A stretch of 64,000 nucleotides of DNA, taken from positions 372,001 through 436,000 of the forward strand of contig JACAAK010000002.1 in NCBI GenBank assembly GCA_025093985.1, read 5' to 3'. The DNA is from Calvatia gigantea (Eukaryota > Basidiomycota > Agaricomycetes > Agaricales > Lycoperdaceae). Both the position numbers and the translations under genes were made by a program. The notes beneath the pieces are model-generated. The model worked only from the letters and a program-made list of their open reading frames with translations. It was not told the origin of the DNA and ran no database searches. Below, piece by piece: positions 23,304 through 32,192 of this stretch (position 1 is its first letter; the number at the start of each line of letters is the position of its first letter).

Positions 23304-24290
23304 ATGTCCTCCCAAGCCAACTGCATCTCTATCAACTCCCTCATCCACCCCAACCCGACCACGATCTCCTCAGTCCCCCTCCTGAAGCCAGGCAATAGCC
23401 ACACACCCACATCCCAAGGTATCCGTTATAACCTTGCAACCACCCTGTCCCCGGCACAAGGACTCCTCGAGGCCCTCCTCAAAGATGTCAACAAAGCCAC
23501 AAACGACGAAGTGGAAACAATCACGGCCCAAAACAAACGACTCGCAGTAAACCGCCACATCACTCTCGCCACTGCTTGCATCACTTTCGCAGACATGTAC
23601 GCGGGGTTCGCCAACGCATTGTCCTCCACAAGCCAACATATCCCCACCATCTTCCGCGCATTAGAATTATCCACCCTTACACCCAGTGAACAAAACTGGG
23701 TTCACAGTCTTCAGAGCCGTGTTGACCTCGCTCTAGAGGTATTCAACCACCTCGATATCGCCGACATCTTCTTAGAACTCGCAGATGTCGCTATGAACTT
23801 ACTAGGACGGGACAAAACCACAGAAGATCCAGACATCGATCAACTCGTTACACGCATCGGAATCACTCTCGCCGACCTACATACCACCATCCACTCCCCA
23901 CCAACCAAACGAGCAGATATGCCCATGAATGAAGAAACCACCGTCTCAATGAAGGAGGAAGTCAACGCACTCCAATGATTCATAAAGACCATCACCCCAC
24001 CACAGATCGTATCGGTTTTTCTCCCACCAACAAGATTCCGCACTGTACTACCAGGCCAAGAAAAGGACCAACATTACTGGAAAGCGATAGTCAAGAGTTA
24101 CTGGGACAACTCAACCGTCACCAAGTTCCCCTTCAATGGAGTCCCAGTCCCTATCCGTCAAGATGGCCGCAGCCACTTGCCCGTCTTCTTTGCATACTCC
24201 AACGAAGGAAAGTACCTTATCGGAGCCACCAAGAAAGCCCTCACCGCAGCCGTAGTCAATGGAGAGTTCGACGAACTTCCTGAGGCATGA
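23304..24290 (+). CDS. Ty3-B accessory ORF3 between pol and 3' LTR, unknown function
   Basis: About 328 codons starting at ATG 23304 (MSSQANCISINSLIHP), 6 nt past the pol TAG and in the same frame. Broken by one TGA at 23976-23978 (NALQ-FIKTITPP, an Arg site). The N-terminal two thirds look alpha-helical and Leu/Ala-rich. The C-terminal third (PGQEKDQHYWK, KSYWDNS, FPFNGVPVPI, FDELPEA) is the best conserved part. No signal peptide, membrane segment, zinc finger or enzyme motif is visible, so it is not an obvious envelope protein despite its env-like place. Homologues occupy the same place in Ty3-E (58049-59038) and Ty3-F (63707-64000). I do not recognise the family. Confidence 0.7.
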
Positions 24291-24308
24291 AGTCTAATCG
24301 GAGGGTAT

Positions 24309-24616
24309 TGTTATGAGTCTCCACTGATCATAACGCGTTCCGTGCCATTCTACATTCCTAACTATCTGCGTACCTGTTTCAGTTATTTTAGTCCAGCGTT
24401 CTCTGAAGATCTGACTCGTACCAACTACTACGCCTTGACCGGATGTTTCATGTAGTTACTCCATCCGTTCAACCGGATAGCTTTAGACATATTTAAGCGT
24501 ACATACACCCTGCTGTATTCGGTACGCTTAACCATCTTCTGTTCTCTTTCCCTTACTCGCCCTCAAGACTTAGCCAGAGCTGCAACCTGAGGTCTAAACC
24601 GACTAAGGTCGTAATA
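24309..24616 (+). repeat. Ty3-B 3' LTR
   Basis: 308 bp, TGTTATGAGTCTCC...GGTCGTAATA, preceded by the purine tract GGAGGG and followed by target duplication CATTG. Confidence 0.92.
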
Positions 24617-25640
24617 CATTGGCATTCTTCAAGGCCATTGCAAGACAATTACAGTTTGTCTCCAGTTCCTCACATATCATACAACACCTATTAAGATGTT
24701 GTTCATTAAGGACCCTAACCTGGTGTTCCCACCTCATTAAGTCCTTAACATCAACTAGTTTGACACCATCTGGTCTAGTGGATCTATAGATGGTGATCAT
24801 TAAGTCATGGCAAAGATGATTCTGGAGAAACTCATGAAGATTCACCTCCTTCAGGTAGAAGTTGGTGTTCTTCAAGACATCATTCTTCTTCTTCACACAA
24901 GCCACCCAGTCAGTATATTTATCATCTTTCATCATCAATTCTGATAACAATTTGCATTGAATTTGGACCTTCCAGTTAGTGTCCAGGAATTGCTTCCTCA
25001 ATTTATTGACAAACTCTGCAAACATAGTGCCTTTGGGCTGTTTATCAGCTTCAGTTAATACCCAGGTCATTACCTCCTTGTTTACAAAGCAGCCAGCAAT
25101 CAGTTTCATCTTCTTCTGTTCCATAAGGTCCTTCTTAACACTAACAGTGAAATGAATATTTACATAGTCCTTGAAATTCCACAACATATACACTATAAGA
25201 GTAGACACTGTAACACAAGGAAGGCCATTGACCTTCGGGATCTTGACACCTGTACTAATTATAATACCCTTCTTGTTGGTCATCACAATGTCTTCAGCTG
25301 ATGAAGTAGATTCAGAATTACTATCAGTATGGCCAGAACTGTCTTTTGTCATTCTTGGACACATAAGCATCCCTATATGTGGGGGAAATGTCACTATATG
25401 TGCACTAGATGATAGCATCCCAATGAATGTGTTGTTTATTTTAATGTTGTCATGTTTTTCAGACTCTAGATAGTGCCCAAAATATGGTAAGGACATATTA
25501 TACAGACCAGATATCACTATATGCACACCACTGGTCCCAGAAACAGTAGTGCTAGGGTTCAATGCCCCTGGATTTAACCTGTTGGATCAATGTAGTACCT
25601 TTTCAACACCTAAAGATGATTCTGTAGTGTTGGAAGCCAT
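24617..25640 (-). pseudogene. Ty3-A gag, N-terminal part
   Basis: The minus-strand frame begins at ATG 25640 (MASNTTESSLGVEK), meets a TGA after KVLH (Arg site), then runs to the Ty3-B insertion point. It holds a gag-like core (LRKQFLDTNWKVQIQCKL, DKYTDWVACVKKKND, LHEFLQNHLCHDLM). It continues at 11275 once Ty3-B is removed. CpG-poor. Confidence 0.8.
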
Positions 25641-25690
25641 GTTGAGAAAAATTTTCAAGCTACCAGCTCATAGCATGCTTAAAAAAAAAG

Positions 25691-25921
25691 TGTAAGCCTG
25701 TGCATATGCAGACATCACTCATGAGAACAGTCAAGTAAGCAGGCATGGGCAGTGTATTGGATGAGTTGTGAATACATATATACAAATAAGCAGTTGTGAT
25801 GATCAAAGTAATGGGAAAAGGGGCAAGGATCAGTATTGGTATCGCTTATGTATGGTTTCCTGTTTCAGTGATTACACTAGCATGATCATTGAATATTGAC
25901 CATTGTAAGTCCATGCTTACA
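25691..25921 (-). repeat. Ty3-A 5' LTR
   Basis: 231 bp, TGTAAGC...GCTTACA, followed by duplication TCTTC at 25922-25926. In element sense the LTR is followed by a T-run; no primer binding site was recognised. Confidence 0.9.
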
Positions 25922-26107
25922 TCTTCTCATATATCATTAGGTCAAAATTCTCAAAAGAATATTGTAACTTGTAAGCAAAGAGAAGACTGGATGTGCCGGC
26001 TCCAGCACCAATGATTTTCATGGGTCACTCATGGTAGATGGGCTTGTTCCACCAAGGATTGGAAGTGAGGTTCTGAGAAATTGTTGAATCTGTTGAGGTC
26101 CATAAGG
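25922..26107 (-). pseudogene. FMO pseudogene copy 1, right part (exon 1)
   Basis: Start of the FMO gene interrupted by Ty3-A. It matches exon 1 of copy 4 (NPWW, GAGASG Rossmann loop region, FENF), but the ATG is now ATA and the frame is broken. Upstream sequence to about 26300 also matches the region upstream of copy 4 (37713-37925). CpG positions have decayed to TpG/CpA. Confidence 0.85.
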
Positions 26108-26318
26108 TATGATTAGTTAGTGCAAGTGTTTCTAGGGTGTCCTGTCCACAACAGGCCAGTTTGTATACCCTCACATTCCTCAGTGTGAAAACCAATAAGG
26201 GAAAACAAGTTGTTTAGATTCAGTGTAATAGAACCTGCATGCCAGCTGACATTGTTTTGGTGATTATGCCCCAACTTTTGACAAGTTCCATCATTCAATG
26301 TCCCTGTTTTCATTCCAG

Positions 26319-26684
26319 GTAAGACTCCGGACTATGGCAGGGGAGGCTGGTTCAGAAGTTCAGACAAATTTGGGGGCCAAAATGGGGGGAAGATAAGGCC
26401 TGCCACAGGCAGAGGCCGATATGGAAGCTTGGACAGAAGTTGGCAGAATGGGTGGGGACAGGTGGGGACCAAGTATGGGTGAGCACCTCTAACCATCCCC
26501 CCCAAGTTGCTCTCCCAGAGTCCTGCCAATTAACCTTAACTAACCTCACCATCTTGTCTGTTTCTCTCCCTTCTCCCACCCATTTTCTTGGGGGTTGAAA
26601 TTAACAATATTGTTTGGTTCAGACAAAATGGGTGAAATATGCCCATTTTCTGAACCAGCCTCCCCTGCTATAGTCTGGGGTCCT
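26319..26684. mobile_element. MITE-like element with 35-bp inverted ends
   Basis: GACTCCGGACTATGGC...(26323-26357) and its inverted partner ending ATAGTCTGGGGTC (26648-26682) match at all but about three of 35 positions. TTCCAG flanks it at 26313-26318 and 26685-26690 and may be the target duplication. The paralogous region upstream of FMO copy 4 lacks the insert. No transposase is seen, so mobilisation would be in trans. Confidence 0.75.
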
Positions 26685-26767
26685 TTCCAGATCTGCTTTG
26701 ATGAAGGTGCATTAGAGAGTTAGCCATCCAGGGTCAGTGGAGGCTGATAACCCTAAGAGGATAGGTA

Positions 26768-27612
26768 CAGTCGCGGACAAGCAAAATCAACAAAATTAAT
26801 ATCTCACGATCGGCTCGATAAGATTGCACGAAATCTTGGCTATTCAGTTGGATTCATTGAATACGTCGAAATACACAACTTTCGGATTTTTCTCATGAGT
26901 TTTGGGTCACTGCCAAAATTTTTCGCAAATTTTTCGCAACATTTATGGTCGAAACCCAAGGATACCATCGGCTGCTCGATGTTCGGATGGATCCCCCCCT
27001 TCGGGCGGTCACATCAGTTACAACCTCCGGCCAGATTTTTCGAAGTCAGACGGACCATGGGTGTTGCCACCGGCTGATGGCGTGATCCCATCATTTTTAT
27101 TCAAGTTTCGACATGTATCAAGTGGCGGTGCTTGGCCGATCGGCCTCATTCCCCAGTGGCCTATCGCTTGATTTGCACAAGGAATGAGACCAATGCTGAA
27201 GCAAGCATAGGAGAACACACCATTATCATATAAACCCTCCTATACTGCGCTTTGCCCTTTTTTCTGGTGGAATAGTTCCGGTGGTGATATAAAATGGTTT
27301 AATAATGATTATCAATGTTCAATTAATAACGTGACATTGGCTCGTTAAAATTGTTTGAAAACCTGGGGTTGTTCGTGCTTTATCAGAAGGAATTGATTGC
27401 ACATATTTTCATAATTTTCTATAGAAATTTTGGTCCTCTGCCAATTTTTTGGTCCTATTTCCTTATTTAGCATTTTGCAGAGGAACGGCTCGATAGAATA
27501 TTATGATTTTGAGTTCCCCTGACAGCCTTCGATGAGAAGAATCGTTTCCAAGGTTATTTTTTTAAAAACCATAACTTCGGAAAAATTAATTGATTTTGTT
27601 TGTCCGCGACTG
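26768..27612. mobile_element. Tc1/mariner-type non-autonomous element with TA target duplication
   Basis: 845 bp bounded by CAGTCGCGGACAAGCAAAAT and the inverted copy ATTTTGTTTGTCCGCGACTG, about 23 bp with one mismatch, flanked by TA on both sides (26766-26767, 27613-27614). The corresponding site near 38005 has no insert. No transposase-like ORF was recognised. Confidence 0.82.
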
Positions 27613-27614
27613 TA

Positions 27615-27960
27615 TGTTGGGGGCTTTAAGGGGGGGTATTTCAGTGCGACTTGTTGGCCGCTTGGGCCCTTGGGGCTAGTAAGATCAGTGCAGTGCAGGA
27701 AAAAATGCGGCTGCGGAATCTGCACTCTGGGTTATTTTTTTGTGCGGGCCGGAAGGTCGGCCACGAGGCTCTTGACTGAGCAAGGCTTACTTCCAGGTAG
27801 CGTCGTCAAGTGAGAATCGTAACCTCATGTGTCGCAAATTATAAAGATAGTGCAGAACTTGGAAACAGCTGAGGCCGGGTTCGAATTTTCAAACGTTCAA
27901 GGGTGGTGACTGAAGATCAGAAAAAAAACCAACCCGGGCGAGACTGGAACGCACCCACCA
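27615..27960. repeat. Duplicated non-coding block (copy of 38005-38360)
   Basis: Shares long stretches with 38005-38360, for example GGGCCGGAAGGTCGGCCACG and GACTGGAACGCACCCACCAG (with small differences). It lies at the same place relative to FMO copy 1 as its partner does to copy 4, so it marks a segmental duplication. The similarity ends where the ELP3 fragment begins. Confidence 0.85.
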
Positions 27961-28802
27961 GTTCGTGGTTAGGGGAACAGGGTTGTATGGGCTTTGGGGG
28001 ACGGGGAGGTATAGGGATTATACGCCGAATGTGTTGGTGGATGTTGTGGCGAGGATTTTGGCGCTTGTCCCGCCTTGGACGAGGGTTTATCGAGTGCAGA
28101 GGTGCGTATTCTGAATATTTGTGTGGATTGTGAATGATGGTTGCCGGTCCCAGAGATATTCCACTCCCGCTCGTGACGAGCGGCTGCGAAAACTCTGGAA
28201 ACCTACGCGAACTCGCTCTGAACAGGATGAAAGACTTTGGTCTTGTATGCCGAGACGTGCGGTTCCGCGAAGTCGGCGTAAGTGTCTCGGCTTCGTTCGT
28301 AGCAGGGACCAACACCTAACTCCCTCTCGTAGATCCACGAGATACATCACAAAGTCCGCCCTAAATCCGTCGAACTCCTTCGAAGAGACTACACCGCCAA
28401 CGGCGGATGGGAAACCTTCCTCTCCTACGAAGACCTCGAAAAAGATATCCTGGTCGGCCTCCTCCGCCTCCGCAAATGTTCCGACGAAGGCACATTCCGT
28501 CCTGAACTCGTACGAAAACCAAATACAGACGGGAGTAACGATGACACCGGTGGTGGATGTTCCATCGTAAGGGAATTACATGTATACGGTCACGGCACAG
28601 CTGTCCCGGTACACGGACGCGACCCGGCGAAATTCCAGCATCAGGGGTTTGGAACGTTGTTGATGGAGGAGGCGGAGAGATTACGAGAGAGGAGCATGGG
28701 AGTGTGAAGATTGCTGTGATTTCGGGTGTGGGGACGAGGGATTACTATAGGAAGTTGGGGTATGAGTTGGATGGGCCTTATATGAGTAAGATGTTGGTGT
28801 GA
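27961..28802 (+). pseudogene. ELP3: ELP3 fragment: C-terminal acetyltransferase half
   Basis: Matches the C-terminal part of Elongator subunit 3, which modifies wobble uridines of tRNAs. Exons at about 27961-28101, 28154-28277 and 28333-28802 read [44 protein letters not shown] and [16 protein letters not shown], then [21 protein letters not shown]. The N-terminal radical SAM domain (roughly the first 300 residues of the family) is absent, and the fragment starts exactly at a duplication border. A one-base deletion near 28681 shifts the frame before REEHGS. Non-functional; a full ELP3 should exist elsewhere. Confidence 0.9.
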
Positions 28803-29111
28803 GGTGCACGCCAGTGCAGGAGGTTTATGTGTATCGTGTTTACTTGATATTTGCTTTCCTTAATTCCGTGGTGTTTGTTGGCTTGATAGCCTGGGGTACT
28901 CATGCCGAGCGATTACTCTCTCAACCTATCTCGGTTACCTACAGCCTTGTTTGACTGTTTATATTGACTACTTCCAGAGACACCGCCCGCCGACCGCCCG
29001 TGCATGAAATGGCCTCAAAGATGTCGATTCGCATAAAATTAATTAGAAATGTAAGCTAGCAATTTTACAAGTAGTTTATCGAGTTTATTGCGAGATGGGC
29101 GGCGTCTAACA
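28803..29111. other. Spacer between ELP3 fragment and FMO copy 2
   Basis: No coding potential or repeat recognised. Confidence 0.4.
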
Positions 29112-31160
29112 TCAGCAGGTTCCCGGCTCCACTTCCCCTTCGCCAATCTCGGGCCTCTGGATCGTCCCAGACCTGGTGACAACCCTCCTCTGCTTCGCAC
29201 GTCCAAAGGACGGTGAATCATCCACATCCCTCAGATAGTACGACCAGTCGGCCGTCCTGTCCACCTCCGTCTGCGAATACCCGTTACCGAGATACGCAGA
29301 CCGATTCCCACCAACATAGCTGAAGTTCCAATCCTCATATCTCGGTTCTTTTATAGCCTCGAGGTAATGTAGAGAACTGCCTGGCCAGAGTGCAGTGATT
29401 TTGCCAGATTTGCTCCCATCCTTGTACCAAGGCTCGCAATCGTCGTCCCAGACGGTGTGCTCCATGAAGGCGTCTTTGTGAGCCATAAAGTCTTGGACTG
29501 CTTCGAGCCTAGGGGAGAAACTGTGGATGTTTTCTGTTTGGTAGCGAATGATCATTTTGAGCATATAATCGGCCTGAGCCTCTGCGAACAAACACAAACG
29601 ATTAGCCGGTGGTCCCCCTGAATGGATGGTGAGTTTACCGAGTGAAATGAGGAACGGACCGTTGCAAATGGGACTGTTTGGCCCTGCGAACATAAAGTAA
29701 TTCGGAAACCTTGGCACAGCGGGATCGAGGTAATTCATTGGTTCGTCCCCCCAAGCGTGTGCCACCGACTGTCCATTCAATCCAATAATCCCGAACCTTG
29801 GGGGATAACTCGAATCAATTAACCATCGTCGACCTTTCTGATCCCTTCATAGATGCGGACTCTGCATGTGGTATCTTCGACGAGGTCGGTCACACAGATG
29901 ATCACGTCCACAGTATACTCCTTCCCCTCACCGCTTATACCGTGATTTCCTTCAAACCGCTTGTCACCACCTCTGTCTTTATATCGACCGGTGCCTCGAG
30001 GTAATCCACTCCGGGGGGTATCCTCCTGCAACCCACACCCCATTTTGGAATGATTTTGTCCTCAAGCCCAGTACCTTTGAGTTTCTCTGTCATGGCTTCT
30101 CGCAATTTCTATGTGACGGCCTTTTGCAAAGAAGAGTCTTTGAGAAAGAGCGGAAAGAGGGCGTGAATACCCGAGTCGAGCTCTCGACAATGTTCTTCAA
30201 GTTTTTTGGGATAAGAAGTGAAGGCCGCTTTTTCTTCGGCACTATAGTGACGTTGTTGGAAAACTTGAGTTGAGAAACCATACGTCGCGTTACAGTTAAA
30301 ATTGATCACTTTTTTCACCTTAGGAAGGATGGCGGGAAGAAGTTGGATCCCTGCGGAGCTGATGGGGTTGGAAGAGCAATGAACAACCAAATGTAATAGG
30401 GTTTGAACGAGGGGCCGACGTACCCATTACCGATCAATGCGACGGTTTTGTCCGTGTGGTCGAGGCTTCTATCATAATGTGCAGAACGAAGGATCTTCCC
30501 TTGAATTTGTCTAGCCCGCGGAAGTTAGGTCTTCGGTAAGCATTTAACATTCCGCATGCGTTGACGAGGAAGTGACACCAGTCTCGGGTAATGTACCCAG
30601 TCGCTTAGGTCTATAATTTCTACGCTCCATTGACCTTCCTCCTCGTCCCACTGGGTACCCACGACCATTTGATTGAATTGACAGTACTTCCGGAGTCCGT
30701 ACTTGTCTGTAAAGCGGGTGAAGTAGTCGTGAATTTCATTCGAGCCTACGTAGTTAGAGCACCAGTTTGGGTTGGGCTTGAAAGACCAGACGTAGGCGTG
30801 CGCTGCGATATCGAACGCACATCTGTTAGGCGGAATTCTGGTTAGTCAGACTCTCGATAATTTCGGAACTAAAGGTTATGTACGTACCCTGGATATCTAT
30901 TCTGGAACAAAGCACCGCCAATGTCCAGGTTCTTTTCATAGATCGTCAACTCGAAGTTCTCAAATGAGCGTTGTAGTTGACAAGCGAATACGAGACCGGA
31001 TGCGCCAGCCCCAGTGACGATGATTTTCACCGGTCGCTCACTGTGGATTGGCTTATCCCACCAAGGAGTAGACGTCGTCCTCAAACATCGTGGATTTCGG
31101 GTGAGACCGGTACGGCGAGGCCTAGCTGAGCAGCAGGGGTTTTTGTGTTGCCCCGTCACG
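29112..31160 (-). pseudogene. FMO pseudogene copy 2
   Basis: Collinear with the intact copy 3. Exon 1 has the FAD-binding GAGASGL and the variant GGALFQNRYPGY; exon 3 has FSTQVFQQRHYSAEEKAAF; the last exon has FSYVGGNRSAYLGNGYSQTEVDRTADW. Defects: no ATG at the family start, a TAG after LQKAVT where copies 3 and 4 have Glu, and frame disruption around 29790-29880 so that the ATGFDTSYLP motif is lost. About 2 kb, the size of copies 3 and 4. Confidence 0.85.
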
Positions 31161-31814
31161 GAAGTCCAGTTTTTATACTGTCATGTCTGTTGGTATAACA
31201 ACCAAGAATCAGGAACAGGTCGTCCACGCTCGACGCACCGTGATGTTTGTGGAAGTATTGATGGATCATACCCCGGCGTATCACTAGCTCCATGATTTTG
31301 CACTTCTTTGGGGGCGTAATTGGAGGCTTGTGATCTGCGGCGGAACAAAAGCCAACATTGGAGATGCACGGGCATTAGGGGGTATTCCAGGACGGCTTTC
31401 TAATGGGCGTTTGGGGTACAATACGATTATGATCCGGGGGAAAGAGATACGCAACCATCTCGGAGGATCCACTTGCGAGTTGGCTGCGAGGCTCTGAACC
31501 TTGTTAGGGTCACAAATGCCAATGTCAATCGGAAGCGTACCTCTGGAGAAAAGTCGTCGAACAAAATTCATAACCCTATTACCTCTATTCCAAGAATTCG
31601 CCAAGTTTTTGGAAGCGGGTTTTGGTTTGTGACAGTCTGTGAATAACGGTGGGAAATGACATCTGTTTCGATTGAAGGGTTTGTAGCGACCCTGGTAGAA
31701 CTGATTATGGTCGGTGTTCTAAGTACTGGCAGAATGGCACTGATTGCCGCAGGTGGCAAATGACAACGGGGTCCAGACACGGCCTCGCTACATGCTGTGT
31801 GCTCGAATCGACGA
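31161..31814. other. Spacer between FMO copy 2 and RPN7 fragment
   Basis: No gene recognised. It presumably derives from the FMO-RPN7 interval seen at 37713-38624 but is too diverged to align by eye. Confidence 0.35.
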
Positions 31815-31915
31815 ACGTCATACCAAGTCGAGGCCGCTGTAGACGTTGCAGGAATTGTAGTGATCCCAGTCGCCACCTTCCTCAGTGGACCAAGAGGAGA
31901 GTCAGAGCGAATTTC
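31815..31915 (-). pseudogene. Decayed RPN7 fragment 1
   Basis: Resembles RPN7 around 39340-39440: the block reading CCCAGTCGCCACCTTCCTC matches CCCAATCGCCACCTTCCTC, encoding EEGGDWD. Too short to function. Its position, right of an FMO copy, repeats the FMO-4/RPN7 arrangement. Confidence 0.6.
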
Positions 31916-32192
31916 ATGCGGGAGAACAGAGACGCGCTCTCAGTGCAATTCGAGTTATTAGTATCGCCACTGGTGCCAACATTGAGAGTTAGTTTAACCC
32001 ATTTCAATTACTTTTGGTCTTATCTGTGTTTTACACTGGGTTCCCAGAGAAATAATTCAGTACTCGTCAATTGATTATGATTAGGTCATTGATTAGGTAT
32101 AGCATACTCGCGTAAAAAGTTAGGAGGTGATAATTAGCGGTTTCAATTAATCGAGTTCGTTGTGAGCCAGATCACGACTTATGGGTACACTG

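Larger units (their letters stand above)
11276..24616 (+). mobile_element. Ty3/gypsy chromovirus Ty3-B with accessory ORF3
   Basis: Plus-strand element with LTRs at 11276-11895 (interrupted by a solo LTR) and 24309-24616, flanked by the perfect 5-bp duplication CATTG (11271-11275, 24617-24621). Order: gag with two CCHC knuckles, -1 frameshift signal, protease, RT, RNase H, integrase, chromodomain, ORF3, 3' LTR. Ty3-C is inserted in gag. Coding is interrupted by about nine TGA codons at Arg positions. The protease has DLG for DSG, and the first integrase catalytic Asp reads Asn. Ty3-E and Ty3-F belong to the same family. Confidence 0.93.
5369..25921 (-). mobile_element. Ty3/gypsy chromovirus Ty3-A, host of nested insertions
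   Basis: Minus-strand element with 231-bp LTRs at 5369-5599 and 25691-25921, bounded by TGTAAGC/GCTTACA and flanked by the 5-bp duplication TCTTC (5364-5368, 25922-25926). Its own sequence is about 6 kb. The rest is later insertions: solo LTRs 8279-8692 and 9758-10720, and Ty3-B 11276-24616. Order on the minus strand is gag, protease, RT, RNase H, integrase, chromodomain. The element is CpG-poor and full of stops, which fits its place as the oldest layer. Confidence 0.92.

Noticed and set aside
12343..23978. TGA used as a sense (Arg) codon or programmed readthrough in all elements
   Set aside because: Host genes here (CLF1, FMO copy 3) end with TGA, the sites differ between elements, and copia-2 keeps CGA where copia-1 has TGA. 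CpG mutation explains the pattern better.
23304..24290. ORF3 as an envelope gene
   Set aside because: Position fits, but no signal peptide, membrane helix or cysteine pattern is visible.
27860..27900. tRNA-like GGGTTCGAATTTT
   Set aside because: No acceptor or anticodon stem can be folded around it; the paralogous block at 38280 does not keep the motif.
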